The notes under the pieces are model-generated. The model saw only the letters and a list, made by a program, of their open reading frames with translations. It made no database searches and was not told the origin of the DNA. Shown one piece after another: positions 9,444 through 18,787 of a stretch of DNA of 64,000 nucleotides; the stretch's first letter is position 1; every line of letters starts with the position of its first letter. Origin of the DNA: Microbulbifer sp. A4B17 (lineage in GTDB: Bacteria; Pseudomonadota; Gammaproteobacteria; Pseudomonadales; Cellvibrionaceae). The translations under genes were made by a program, and so were the position numbers. The stretch spans positions 2,490,501 to 2,554,500 of the forward strand of contig NZ_CP029064.1 of NCBI RefSeq assembly GCF_003076275.1, written 5' to 3'.

Positions 9444-9843
9444 AAAAAGCATCCTTTAAATAATTTATTTGGTATTTATGGTTGCTATTTCAGCTATTGT
9501 TGGACTTTGTGCATTTTGACCTAAGAGTACGATCTTTTCTGGATCATCGGCCATGGGGTGTCGATTCGCTATAGATGCTCAATTCTGGAAGCCCTGGAAA
9601 TTAGCGATCAAATTCGATCTCCATGATTAGATGAAGAGCTTGAATTCTCTGCATTGGATTTTCTAGGCAGCTGTGAAGTAAGGCGCTGTGATGTGTCTTT
9701 GAGTCCAGTGAGTAGCTGGCTGAAAAGTGTAATTTAGGTTTGTGCTAACAGTGCGACGAACAAAATTTGATCGAATTCGTGTGTTGTTTTCACCTCCTTG
9801 ATATCCAACAACTCATGACTTGCCGAAAATATAAACTATTGAT

Positions 9844-9873
9844 AGATTTAAAATGTGATCACATTTTAAATCT
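9844..9873. promoter_or_regulatory. 30-bp perfect palindrome upstream of the GNAT gene
   Basis: Every base from 9844 to 9873 pairs with its symmetric partner; the core is TGTGATCACA, flanked by TTTAAAA-type arms. It ends about 50 bp before the GNAT start, where an operator would sit. TGTGA/TCACA half-sites recall CRP-family sites, but the 6-bp spacer of CRP is missing. It could also fold as an RNA hairpin. Confidence 0.55.
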
Positions 9874-9925
9874 CTATAGAGTTTGGACTCAGCGGGTACG
9901 TTGATATCAGAGGAGGGAGATGCTT

Positions 9926-10390
9926 ATGGACGATAAGATCGTACTAGCAACAAAGGAACAGGGCTGCGAAGTGGCTGCCCTGGTGTCGAAATTACTCCTG
10001 GCTCTAGTGGGCCATAAGCGTCATGTAGATCCGGCCAAGTTGGCAGTAACAGCAGAGAAATTACTATCTGAGGATTTTGGATTCCATGCTTTCTTATATC
10101 GTATCAACGGTGTCGCTGTAGGGGTTATAACCGTGTCCAGATCTGCCGCTATTTATGCCGGTGGTAACTACGGGGTGATTGAAGAACTTTATGTTGAACC
10201 TGAGTTTCGCTCAAAACTGATTGGCAAGGCGCTGCTGGATAAGGTAATCAGCTTTGCGAGGGAGGAGGGCTGGCCACGATTGGAAGTTAGTACTCCAGAA
10301 AAAGAAAACTGGCAAAGAACGATTGATTTTTATCGGAGAGAAGGATTCCTGGAAAACTCAGTAGGAGAGAGGCTGAAGCTCGAGTTGTAA
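9926..10390 (+). CDS. GNAT-family N-acetyltransferase
   Basis: About 154 residues. The ATG at 9926 is preferred over the one at 9920 because AGGAGG at 9911-9916 is 9 bp from the former and only 3 bp from the latter. Features of the fold are visible: VIEELYVEPEFRSKLIGKALLDKV (strand 4 and the acetyl-CoA loop, with the usual R/QxxGxG/A reduced to RSKLIGKA) and ENWQRTIDFYRREGF near the C-terminus. The acetyl acceptor cannot be predicted. A 30-bp palindrome lies just upstream, so the gene may be under dedicated control. Confidence 0.82.
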   Translation: MDDKIVLATKEQGCEVAALVSKLLLALVGHKRHVDPAKLAVTAEKLLSEDFGFHAFLYRINGVAVGVITVSRSAAIYAGGNYGVIEELYVEPEFRSKLIGKALLDKVISFAREEGWPRLEVSTPEKENWQRTIDFYRREGFLENSVGERLKLEL

Positions 10391-10629
10391 AGTGCAATTG
10401 ATTTATGCAATTTTACAGAATAGAAAAGAGGCATGGGAAAAACTGGGGAAGAAGGGTAATTCAATTATTGGAAAAGAGAATGGATTGGTGGAAAGGAATG
10501 TTGCACCAAATTCGGGAACAACCGTTGAGCAACATATGTAGTGATTTGGACTGAGCAGCTATAGATAATCGGATTCAGCCCAAATCAAAACTATAGTATT
10601 TGACCTGTTGATTTTATCGAAAGCCGCAT

Positions 10630-11169
10630 CTAATGATGAGTCAATCCAGGGCCTCGACTAGCCTCAAACAAGAACCATGACCGCTTTTCAGCCTGGTCAA
10701 TATACTCCTCCAGTAAGCTTGCGGTAGCAACATCGCGGTGCTCATCACAGAGCTCATGGACCTTACGCATATTGGCGATTAGGTGCCGATTATCTTCGCC
10801 CAGTTCAGATAACATATCTTGAGGATCTACATATTCTGCGTCGTTATCTGAGGAACGCTGTAGTTTGGCGATATGGCCAATAGAGCGAAGCGTAGTTCCC
10901 CCCAGTTTGCGAACGCGCTCTGCCAGGGCATCAGTCATCCCGAAAACTTCATCGGCTTGAGTGTCAAAAAGCAAATGGTAGTCCCTGAAGTGGGGGCCGC
11001 TGACATGCCAGTGAAAATTCTTGGTCTTCACATATAGGCTGAAGGTATCAGCGAGCAGAGTATTTACTGCGGTAGTGATACTGGCCCGTGCGCTCTCGCC
11101 CAGATCAGTCGGGGCGGCGAGCCTGGATTGACCCTTCGCGCCTACTGTATCTCCAGTTGCTTTTCTCAT
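10630..11169 (-). CDS. dps: Dps/MrgA-type ferritin-like DNA-protection protein
   Basis: About 179 residues from the ATG at 11169, which has a TGAGG ribosome site; a longer frame from a GTG at 11232 adds 21 residues unlike the family. Ferroxidase residues are spaced exactly as in E. coli Dps: His in NFHW (about 53), His and Asp in YHLLFD (65, 69) and Glu in LAERV (84). Dps dodecamers oxidise and store iron using peroxide and shield DNA in starvation. The N-terminal extension carries Lys/Arg (MRKATG ... KGQSR), which could contact DNA. It is transcribed alone. Confidence 0.93.
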   Translation of the reverse strand: MRKATGDTVGAKGQSRLAAPTDLGESARASITTAVNTLLADTFSLYVKTKNFHWHVSGPHFRDYHLLFDTQADEVFGMTDALAERVRKLGGTTLRSIGHIAKLQRSSDNDAEYVDPQDMLSELGEDNRHLIANMRKVHELCDEHRDVATASLLEEYIDQAEKRSWFLFEASRGPGLTHH

Positions 11170-11802
11170 ACCAAGCCTCACAAAGTTATGCCAAAAAGAG
11201 ATTAGGTGTGGGAGTAGATGCCACCTTGGCACAAGATTAGATACTTATATTGTGACTTGCTATTCAAAAAGGGGGGAAGTCTTAAAATAATCAGTGCACC
11301 GCGTTTTCTCCTCAATAGCTACAAAATGGAATCTATTACCCCGCGGAGGTGTTCAATCAACTATCGACAGCTCTAATTAAAAAAAATAATTTTGATATGA
11401 TATAGCGTTGTTTCCTGTCTATATAAGAAAATCATTATTTTTTTCATAAGACGAAAATTAACCTTCTACCACAGCACCTCCCATGAACCAAACCACACTT
11501 TTATTTCGTAAAAATCATCATTACCTGATTTTTTAATAAAAATTATAAGTTTGGCACCATAACCAACCTGACTCTCAGGGGCTCCACTGAGGACAATTAT
11601 TGCTTAGTCGTTATACACGCGTACCAGATTGAAGCTCTGGTACCAATTTTATCCACGCTGACTAAATGTTTCTAAATTCAGCAGTTTTTTGGGCTTTCCA
11701 TTTATCGAATTTATTTAGCCAAAACAGGGTAATTCAGGAGTAACCGCCTATTAAAATATATTTTTATAGGCGGCCAAATATAACTTCGGAGAAACCACAA
11801 TA
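11170..11802. other. Intergenic region: dps upstream side and protease leader
   Basis: About 630 bp. It holds the dps promoter on one side and, towards the protease, a GTACCAG-N9-CTGGTAC inverted repeat at about 11621-11643 overlapping the conserved element annotated separately. The middle (11370-11560) is strongly AT-rich. No gene is seen. Confidence 0.5.
11626..11653 (+). promoter_or_regulatory. Conserved upstream element, copy 1 (protease 1)
   Basis: These 28 bases match 14277-14304 at 24 positions, including ATTGAA, CTGGTAC and AATTTTATC. The element ends 149 bp before the protease start. Bases around it do not match between the two loci, so the element itself seems conserved. It also forms the right arm of GTACCAG-N9-CTGGTAC. 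A shared regulator of the protease genes is inferred. Confidence 0.5.
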
Positions 11803-13851
11803 ATGAAATCATCTTTGAAAATTCTTTTGCAAAAAACAGCTCTTGCAAGTGCCTTGTCGCTGCTATGTGCAATGCCCTTTGCTGCCCATGCGGAAGAGGC
11901 GGACAAGACACTGCTGACTGATCGCATCATTGTGAAGTACAAGGAAAGCGCTAAAGTTGGACTGGCCTCCACTATGGCCAATGAGACGGTGGAAAAAGCC
12001 TCGCTCCGCGCTGGCCACAAAATGCGTCACTTGCGCCGTATGGCTACTGGTGCTCAGGTAATGCGCCTGGAGGGGAAAAAAAATAGAGCTGAAGTAAATG
12101 CAATTATTGATCGTCTGAAACAGGATCCGGATGTGGAGTACGCAGAACCGGATCTTATCTTGCAAGCGGTGGCTGTGCCCAATGACCCAAGTTATCTCAA
12201 CCAGTGGCACTACTACGAGTCTACCGGTGGCTTGAACCTTCCGTCAGCTTGGGATACCACTGCGGGGAATGGAGCAGTGGTCGCAGTGCTCGATACCGGT
12301 TATCGTCCCCATGCAGACCTTGCAGCCAATATTTTGCCGGGCTACGACATGATCGATGATACCTTCGTGTCTGTTGATGGTGACGGCCGCGATAGCGATG
12401 CCACCGATCCGGGTGATTGGTATAGCTCTGGTACTTGTGGAGATAGCTCCTCAAGCAACAGTAGCTGGCACGGTACCCATGTTGCCGGCACTATCGCGGG
12501 CGTTACCAACAATAATCTTGGCATCGCTGGTGTTGCCTACGAGGCCAAGATTGTTCCTGTACGGGTGCTCGGCCGTTGCGGTGGTTATACGTCAGATATT
12601 GCTGACGGCATCATTTGGGGGGCTGGCGGTTCTGTCAGTGGCCTGCCAGCCAATGCGAATCCCGCCGACGTACTCAATCTCAGTCTTGGCGGCAGCGGAA
12701 GCTGTGGTACTACCACACAAAATGCCATCGATACTGCTCGCAGTCTCGGTGCGACGGTTGTTGTAGCTGCTGGCAATAGCAATGCAAACGCAAGCCAATT
12801 TACTCCTGCCAGTTGTGATGGGGTGATCTCAGTGGCTGCGACTAATCGCAGTGGCGGTCGTGCTTACTACTCTAACTACGGCAATGTAGTAGATGTTGCA
12901 GCGCCGGGTGGAGCACAGAGCTTCGCCAATGACTCCGACGGCGTCCTCTCTACCTATAACAATGGTGCTACTGACCCCGGCAGTGATAGTTACTATTACA
13001 TCCAGGGCACCAGTATGGCTGCACCTCATGTGGCCGGTGCCGCAGCATTGCTCTACTCCGTAGACCCTACATTGACCCCAGATGAAGTTGAATCAATCCT
13101 CACCAGTACCGCACGGAGCTTCCCGGCTTCTTGCAGCAGCTGTGGCTCAGGTATTGTCGATGCAGCAGCGGCCGTAGCCTTGGCCAATGGTGGCGGCGGT
13201 GGTGGTGGCGGTAACGACGGCGGTGAACTTGAAAATGGTGTTGCTGAGACTGGTATCGAGGGTAACAGTGGTGATGAAATTAACTTCACCCTAGAAGTGC
13301 CTAACAACGCTACAGACTTGTCTTTTGTAATGTCCGGTGGAAGCGGCGATGCTGATCTCTACGTTCGCCATGGCAGCGCTCCGACAACCAGCACCTATGA
13401 CTGCCGCCCCTACACGTCAGGCAATAATGAAACTTGTGATATCGATAACGTACAGGGAGGGACCTATCACGTCATGGTACGTGGATATAGCTCCTTCTCT
13501 AACGTTAGCCTCGTGGGCAGCTACACCGCAGGTGGTGGTGGCGGTGGCGGTAGCGACAGTTGGGAAGAGACAAATCTTAGTGGTTCCCGCAACGGCTGGC
13601 AGCATTTCACTATTGAGGTTGATAGCGGAGCTTCAACGCTGAGCGCCATAATGTCTGGTGGCAGTGGGGATGCAGATCTCTACGTCCGTTTCGGCCAAGA
13701 ACCCACCCGCACAGTGTATGACTGCCGTCCTTACGAGTGGGGTAATGATGAAAGCTGCAGCATCAGCAATCCAGACGCAGGTACCTGGTATATCAGTATC
13801 CGTGGTTACTCTGACTACTCTGGCGTTTCTCTGAGTGCTAGTACTGAGTAA
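11803..13851 (+). CDS. Secreted S8 subtilisin-like serine protease with two PPC domains
   Basis: 682 residues. A signal peptide (residues 1-30, ending AAHA) is followed by an I9-type propeptide (about 38-125, RIIVKYK ... VEYAEPD) and an S8 domain with catalytic Asp164 (AVLDTGY), His223 (WHGTHVAGT) and Ser404 (GTSMAAPH). A poly-Gly linker leads to a first pre-peptidase C-terminal domain (about 480-575), and a second Gly linker to another (about 590-682); both contain SGGSGDADLYVR. The propeptide is an intramolecular chaperone, and PPC domains are usually removed or aid secretion and substrate binding. An extracellular endopeptidase is expected. It has its own terminator. A paralogue lacking the PPC domains follows. 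Confidence 0.95.
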   Translation: MKSSLKILLQKTALASALSLLCAMPFAAHAEEADKTLLTDRIIVKYKESAKVGLASTMANETVEKASLRAGHKMRHLRRMATGAQVMRLEGKKNRAEVNAIIDRLKQDPDVEYAEPDLILQAVAVPNDPSYLNQWHYYESTGGLNLPSAWDTTAGNGAVVAVLDTGYRPHADLAANILPGYDMIDDTFVSVDGDGRDSDATDPGDWYSSGTCGDSSSSNSSWHGTHVAGTIAGVTNNNLGIAGVAYEAKIVPVRVLGRCGGYTSDIADGIIWGAGGSVSGLPANANPADVLNLSLGGSGSCGTTTQNAIDTARSLGATVVVAAGNSNANASQFTPASCDGVISVAATNRSGGRAYYSNYGNVVDVAAPGGAQSFANDSDGVLSTYNNGATDPGSDSYYYIQGTSMAAPHVAGAAALLYSVDPTLTPDEVESILTSTARSFPASCSSCGSGIVDAAAAVALANGGGGGGGGNDGGELENGVAETGIEGNSGDEINFTLEVPNNATDLSFVMSGGSGDADLYVRHGSAPTTSTYDCRPYTSGNNETCDIDNVQGGTYHVMVRGYSSFSNVSLVGSYTAGGGGGGGSDSWEETNLSGSRNGWQHFTIEVDSGASTLSAIMSGGSGDADLYVRFGQEPTRTVYDCRPYEWGNDESCSISNPDAGTWYISIRGYSDYSGVSLSASTE

Positions 13852-13913
13852 ATGGGCTAACTCCCACTCGACAGGTTCCTGTGGGGTGGGTAGATAGCTG
13901 TTCTACTAAAGTA

Positions 13914-13946
13914 ATGCCAGTCAGTTAAGCTGACTGGCATTTTCAT
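13914..13946 (+). terminator. Rho-independent terminator of protease 1
   Basis: A perfect 11-bp stem (ATGCCAGTCAG at 13914-13924 with 13930-13940) encloses a 5-nt loop and is followed by a T-rich tract (TTTCATTT). It lies about 60 bp after the stop. Confidence 0.88.
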
Positions 13947-14276
13947 TTAACACGTTGATCTCCGCAGAATCCTTTCCCAGTTATAATGCCGGCAATATCA
14001 CCAATTCTGTGATAATCATTTCCATTGCTCGATTAAAGCTCGTTTTATCAGAGTGAATTAACTTCAAGCTCCAGCCTTTTCTTTAAAGTTGATAAATTTT
14101 CGAAAAGTATTTTGCAGCCTTTCTGTGCACAGTGATTGGAAAGCCCTTAGTTATCTCTATATCGGTGCAAAGACAGATAAATAAGTTTGTTTAGGTGGAG
14201 GCTGTCACAAGAATAGAAAGAAGCCGGCAATCACCCAAGAAGGATACATCGGTTGCCACTACTATCCCTGTGGGCA

Positions 14277-14304
14277 AAATTGAAACACTGGTACTAATTT
14301 TATC
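14277..14304 (+). promoter_or_regulatory. Conserved upstream element, copy 2 (protease 2)
   Basis: 24 of 28 bases match the element before protease 1, at a similar distance (135 bp) from the start codon. A shorter TGGTACTAAT repeat recurs nearer the gene at 14379-14388. Together these suggest a common transcription factor for both proteases. Confidence 0.5.
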
Positions 14305-14439
14305 TCAATATCCAGCCATGACTTGCTCAGGCATATATCTTGCGTAAACCCTTGAGTGCCCTGTCACAACAGGGACATTGGTACTAATGGTTAGGATGTC
14401 ACACCCCGTCAGCTAAATCATCATGGAGAGATAACAATA

Positions 14440-15825
14440 ATGAAGTCACTGTTGAAAAAATCCACTCTAGCAGGTGTGTTTTCACTTCTATGTACAGGCT
14501 CCTTCGCCACCCAAATGGATAATATAAGTAGTGCCCCAACAACTGACCGGATCATTGTGAAATACAAGCAGGATTCCACGATCGGACGGTCAGCGAGCAT
14601 GACTCAGGAAACTGTGGAGAAAGCCTCTCGCCGTGCGGGCCACAACTTGCGCCACTTGCGGCGCATGGCGACGGGTGCACAAGTCATGCACCTGGGGAGC
14701 CGAAAAAGCCAAGCCGAGATCAACCTGATAATCAACCGCCTAAAACAAGACCCCAATATTGAGTACGCTGAGCCCGACTTGATGATGCACCCTATGGCGG
14801 TCCCAAATGACCCCAGCTATTACGACCAGTGGCACTACTTTGAAGCTGATGGCGGACTGAATTTGCCCGGAGCCTGGGATATAACTCAGGGGGAGGGCGT
14901 GGTAGTAGCAGTTATTGATACCGGTTATCTCGCTCACTCAGACCTCGTGAACAACTTGCTGCCTGGTTACGACATGATTTCAGATTCTGATATCGCTGTA
15001 GATGGGGATGGTCGTGATAGTGATGCCAGTGATCCCGGGGATTGGTATACCGATAGTTACTGCGGAAACCCACTGTATCCGGAGTTTGATAGCAGCTGGC
15101 ATGGCACTCATGTGGCCGGCACCATTGCTGCCGTCACCAACAACAATATGGGTATCGCTGGGATAGCCCATAAAGCAAAAGTGCTCCCCGTTCGCGTGCT
15201 CGGCCGATGCGGCGGTTACACTTCTGATATTGCCGACGGCATTGTCTGGAGCGCTGGCGGCTCGGTTAGTGGAGCACCAGCCAATGAAACACCGGCCCAA
15301 GTGTTGAACTTAAGCCTGGGGGGCTTTGGCCTCTGTGGAAGCACAACTCAAAGTGCCATTAATACGGCCCGTAGCCTGGGCGCTACCGTTGTTGTTGCTG
15401 CGGGTAACTCTGGGCGGAATGCCTTTTGGTTTTCGCCAGCTAACTGTTCAGGAGTCATTACAGTATCCGCAACCAATCGCTCCGGTGGGCTTGCTTACTA
15501 CTCCAACTACGGCAATGTGGTCGATGTCGCCGCCCCTGGAGGTGAAACTAACTCGGTGGAATCCGATGGCGTTCTCTCTACATTAAACAGCGGTGCGCGA
15601 ACTCCCGGTAGTGATAGCTTCGCATACTACGCCGGCACCAGCATGGCCGCTCCACATGTTGCCGGTACAGCGGCACTTATATATTCAGTCAAGCCTGATG
15701 TTACACCAGATGAGGTTGAATCCATTCTCACCAGTACAGCCCGAAGCTTTACAGGCTCATGTCGGCGCTGTGGATCAGGTATTGTTGATGCGGCGGCAGC
15801 CGTTGAGGCCGCTATAGAGGATTGA
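14440..15825 (+). CDS. Secreted S8 subtilisin-like serine protease, short paralogue
   Basis: 461 residues, closely similar to the upstream protease through the signal peptide, propeptide (DRIIVKYK ... IEYAEPD) and catalytic domain. Catalytic residues are Asp160 (AVIDTGY), His221 (WHGTHVAGT) and Ser401 (GTSMAAPH). It ends right after the S8 domain (IVDAAAAVEAAIED) and lacks both PPC domains and the Gly linkers. A tandem duplication followed by loss or gain of the C-terminal modules is the simplest reading. The ATG follows GGAGAG. It is separated from its paralogue by a terminator and a 590-bp leader, so it is an independent unit. Confidence 0.95.
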   Translation: MKSLLKKSTLAGVFSLLCTGSFATQMDNISSAPTTDRIIVKYKQDSTIGRSASMTQETVEKASRRAGHNLRHLRRMATGAQVMHLGSRKSQAEINLIINRLKQDPNIEYAEPDLMMHPMAVPNDPSYYDQWHYFEADGGLNLPGAWDITQGEGVVVAVIDTGYLAHSDLVNNLLPGYDMISDSDIAVDGDGRDSDASDPGDWYTDSYCGNPLYPEFDSSWHGTHVAGTIAAVTNNNMGIAGIAHKAKVLPVRVLGRCGGYTSDIADGIVWSAGGSVSGAPANETPAQVLNLSLGGFGLCGSTTQSAINTARSLGATVVVAAGNSGRNAFWFSPANCSGVITVSATNRSGGLAYYSNYGNVVDVAAPGGETNSVESDGVLSTLNSGARTPGSDSFAYYAGTSMAAPHVAGTAALIYSVKPDVTPDEVESILTSTARSFTGSCRRCGSGIVDAAAAVEAAIED

Positions 15826-15849
15826 ATTGTCGAAAGGAGTTAGTTTGAT

Positions 15850-15880
15850 AAAAGACCGGCACTTCGTCGGTCTTTTACAC
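15850..15880 (+). terminator. Rho-independent terminator of protease 2
   Basis: AAAAGACCG (15850-15858) pairs with CGGTCTTTT (15868-15876) around a 9-nt loop. Because the stem has As on one side and Ts on the other it can act in both directions, also serving the convergent GTPase gene. Confidence 0.82.
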
Positions 15881-15925
15881 TTTTCCACCAAATGATCTAG
15901 CCGGGTACAGGGGTGAGGTTAATAT

Positions 15926-17158
15926 TCATGTTTGTTCCCATGCGGGAAATGGATCATTCAATGTCGCCCAGTATTCTTTGCCTCGTAGCACTTCGTCCTC
16001 GCTTAGCAGGCAATCATCAAGCGCTTTTGTCATGCTGGTTTGATTCAAACTCTGGCCAATAAAGACTAGTTCTTGCCGCATATCACCAAAGGGTTCTACC
16101 CATTGCTTTTTAATGGAGCTGCGATAGTTCTCGTCAGTGGGCCAGTTTTCCTTGGGCACAGCTTTCCAGAACATCCCAGCGAACCCGTAGTGGGCAATGC
16201 CTCCCGCCTGACTCCATTCGCCTGCAAACTCAGGGCGGGACGCCAGCCAAAAATACCCTTTGGAGCGAATTAACTTGCCGTGCCTTTCAGTATTGTGCAG
16301 AAATTGATGAAATTTTTCTGGATGGAAGGGTCTACGTGCTTCGTAGCTGAAACTGCTGATGCCATACTCTTCAGTTTCAGGAACATGCTCACCTCGCATC
16401 TCTTTAAGCCAACCAGGTGCTTGCTGCGCGCGCTCGAAGTCAAATAAGCCGGTACTTAGAACCTCGTCAATATTGACTTGCCCTTGAGAGATCAGAACTA
16501 TTTTTGCCTGCGTATTTAGAGTTCGCAGAATGGCCTCTAGGCGCTCAACATCAGAAGGACCAGCTAAATCCGTTTTACTGATCAGAATGACATCTGCGAA
16601 CTCGACTTGGTCGATCAGCAAATCAGTTACACTGCGTTCGTCGTCTTCGCCTAATGATTCACCAGCATCCTGTAGAAATACTGCCTCGTCATAGTCCTTT
16701 AAAAAATTGACTGCATCAACCACCGTCACCATTGTGTCCAAACTGGCAACATCAGAGAGAGAAACACCATTTTCGTCGGCAAAAGTGAAGGTTTCTGCAA
16801 CGGGTAAGGGTTCAGAAATCCCTGTTGATTCAATAACGAGATAATCAAACCGTCCTTCCTGCGCAAGCTTAGTGACTTCCTCCAGAAGGTCTTCCCGCAG
16901 AGTGCAGCAAATACAGCCATTACTCATTTCAACAAGCTTCTCCTCACTACGGTTAAGAGAAACTTCGCTCTGTACTTTCGTCGAATCAATATTGATTTCA
17001 CTCATGTCATTGACGATTACAGCAACTTTTTTGCCTTTGCGATTGTTCAGTATGTGGCTAAGTACGGTAGTTTTACCGGCACCTAGAAAACCTGAAAGGA
17101 CGGTGACTGGGAGTTTGTTTGTATGTGCCATGAGCCTCTCCGCACTCTGAGTATTCAT
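15926..17158 (-). CDS. COG0523/CobW-family metal-chaperone GTPase
   Basis: 410 residues as open frame; the more likely start is the second Met (MAHTNKLPV, residue 10). A P-loop [10 protein letters not shown], the Mg-binding ESTG ([10 protein letters not shown]), the guanine-specificity SKTD and the metal-binding CxCC motif (NGCICC) are all present, with a CobW C-terminal domain beginning near [14 protein letters not shown]. Such GTPases insert or deliver zinc, cobalt or nickel to client enzymes; the ZigA/YeiR branch acts under zinc limitation. A Zur-box-like sequence upstream supports a zinc role. It is monocistronic and convergent with protease 2. Confidence 0.88.
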   Translation of the reverse strand: MNTQSAERLMAHTNKLPVTVLSGFLGAGKTTVLSHILNNRKGKKVAVIVNDMSEINIDSTKVQSEVSLNRSEEKLVEMSNGCICCTLREDLLEEVTKLAQEGRFDYLVIESTGISEPLPVAETFTFADENGVSLSDVASLDTMVTVVDAVNFLKDYDEAVFLQDAGESLGEDDERSVTDLLIDQVEFADVILISKTDLAGPSDVERLEAILRTLNTQAKIVLISQGQVNIDEVLSTGLFDFERAQQAPGWLKEMRGEHVPETEEYGISSFSYEARRPFHPEKFHQFLHNTERHGKLIRSKGYFWLASRPEFAGEWSQAGGIAHYGFAGMFWKAVPKENWPTDENYRSSIKKQWVEPFGDMRQELVFIGQSLNQTSMTKALDDCLLSEDEVLRGKEYWATLNDPFPAWEQT

Positions 17159-17187
17159 CCATGTGTACTAGGTTAATTAGATGGTGT

Positions 17188-17209
17188 GCAATGATATATC
17201 GTATCCTTT
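17188..17209. promoter_or_regulatory. Candidate Zur box upstream of the CobW-family gene
   Basis: Starting GCAATGATATAT, this stretch agrees with most fixed positions of the gammaproteobacterial Zur consensus (GNAATGTTATANTATAACATNNC), better in the left half than the right. It lies about 30-50 bp before the start of a COG0523 gene, a common Zur target. It is a by-eye match only. Confidence 0.4.
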
Positions 17210-17252
17210 TCGGGTCAAGCTATTTCATTTATATGAGAGCAGGGCGGCAGTA

Positions 17253-18296
17253 TTACCGCTCCTGCTTTACCCGCTTACTCCGCCCACTTTCATGCCGCTC
17301 CCGCATGTCGGAATCAATGTAGCGATCGGTCGTAGCCATACTTACATGGCCCGCATCATCGCGCACATGCTCGCGGGGGCGGTACTTCACATCTTCAGAA
17401 ATACCCGTATGGCGGAGCCAGTGCACTGTAGCAGCCTTAAGATCTTCAGCATCTTCCCCTAAGCCTTCTTCAACCATCCGTTGGTGAGCAGCATCAAAGC
17501 AGTTTTGAACAATCAGGCGAACCTGTCGGGTACTGGTAACCGGTCCCTTGCCACGGGACTTGTGCACCAGAGGTGTCTGCTCATTAATGCTGGGCAGAGC
17601 AGGGAGCTGCAAATAATTTCTGTAGCGCTTCAAGGCCTTCAACATTTGGTCGCAAACAGTGATCGCCCGGCCTTTGCTACCTTTACCCGTAACATGAAAC
17701 CACCAGTTTCCGTCGCGATCTTTCTTGAAATCACCCATAACTGGTGCCGATCTTTCATCTGCAACCAACTCAGAGATTCGCAAATACATAGCGAATAGGG
17801 CGTTCATAATGAATAAAGTTCGCTCGTGATCTGTTGGTGATGTCTCGCCCATGATCTCAGCAGTCTCCAGGACATAATCCCACTGCAAGTTGCTGATTCG
17901 ACGTACAACCTGGCTTTGTTGCTCACGTCGAACAAACTTACTTTTCTGGCGAATCAGTGCCACAGGATTGGCTGGAACCAAGCCTTCTTGATAGAGAAAA
18001 TCGAAGAAGGATGACAATGCAGTAAAGATGTATTTGATCGCTGCCTGGGATGGCCGAAACTCCTTGGGGGAAGCCGTCTTGCCAGCACGAAACTCAACTT
18101 TGGACACACTGACTACGAATGGCCGCCAATCGGCATTCACAACACGCTCGCCATTTTGTGTTTTGAATCTGGCAACATTCTTAGTTCCGATCCAGGCAAT
18201 TGGCGGCTCAATGCAAAACTGCACAAACTCCTCAATGTGTTCGCGCTTCAGAGTCATTATTGAAACTTCTTCAATGCGCCACGCCCATTGCAGCAA
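17253..18296 (-). CDS. Tyrosine recombinase / integrase, 5'-truncated
   Basis: About 347 residues from a TTG at 18296. The catalytic domain is complete: Arg in MYLRISEL, HWLRHTG (HxxR) and the nucleophile Tyr in TTDRYIDSD. It closely resembles the integrase at 46482-47768 throughout. Homology continues upstream of the TTG: in-frame codons to about 18376 read NSQTPSYRRELERL, aligning with the other integrase's core-binding region, but no start codon is available before the TAA at 18378-18380. The gene has therefore lost about 100 N-terminal residues and is probably inactive or produces a fragment. It marks the low-coordinate end of the accessory region. Confidence 0.82.
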   Translation of the reverse strand: MLQWAWRIEEVSIMTLKREHIEEFVQFCIEPPIAWIGTKNVARFKTQNGERVVNADWRPFVVSVSKVEFRAGKTASPKEFRPSQAAIKYIFTALSSFFDFLYQEGLVPANPVALIRQKSKFVRREQQSQVVRRISNLQWDYVLETAEIMGETSPTDHERTLFIMNALFAMYLRISELVADERSAPVMGDFKKDRDGNWWFHVTGKGSKGRAITVCDQMLKALKRYRNYLQLPALPSINEQTPLVHKSRGKGPVTSTRQVRLIVQNCFDAAHQRMVEEGLGEDAEDLKAATVHWLRHTGISEDVKYRPREHVRDDAGHVSMATTDRYIDSDMRERHESGRSKRVKQER

Positions 18297-18517
18297 TCGC
18301 TCAAGTTCACGGCGGTAGCTGGGTGTTTGACTGTTATTGGGTAAACCAGCTGCATTTTTACACCTAACCTTTTGATTTTATTGGTTAATAATAATTGATC
18401 TCTTATATGCGATCTTGGTTTTTACCTTTTCATTCATGTCGGCTCAGAAGGAGCGACTTCAGGAGGGAGAGTTAAATTAAAATAATCGAGCATATTAGGG
18501 GGGCTCTAAATAAACAT

Positions 18518-18787
18518 TTAATTATCCTTGTGGTAGAGAATTATTATCCTCACTTTACAAAAAAATATAACAATTTGTTTCTTGCTATATTTTGATGCCT
18601 TGATATTTTCGAGCTGATTGAGGGGGAGGGGAAAGCTATATTTTTTTCTGCTTTTAAGGGAGTCAAGCAGTATATCTAACCCCTCATGGGGGTCGGCATT
18701 CATGATGGCACAATATTCGACGAATTCAAGGATAGCGATCTTGTTACGCTCCTGCTCAATCTTGCCTACGATCGAATGGTGGCGCGC
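18518..18787 (-). pseudogene. Remnant of an XRE-family regulator beside the IS630 insertion
   Basis: The frame is open up to the IS edge and reads ARHHSIVGKIEQERNKIAIL, then LEFVEYCAIMNADPHEGLDIL. This resembles the second half of an XRE helix-turn-helix domain (the S-x-V-GKIEQGER ... EF-x-YC-x-ALGADP pattern). The first half should lie on the other side of the insertion, but only four codons (TEFL) remain open there before a TAG, so the gene was already broken or decayed afterwards. The tail after residue 50 is Lys-rich and unlike the family. Confidence 0.45.

Noticed and set aside
9920..9925. Upstream ATG of the GNAT gene.
   Set aside because: AGGAGG lies only 3 bp away, whereas the next ATG at 9926 has normal 9-bp spacing.
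13195..13560. Poly-Gly (GGT/GGC) runs as a possible microsatellite or phase-variation tract.
   Set aside because: They are in frame, encode the linkers between the S8 and PPC domains and have mixed codons, so no slippage function is indicated.
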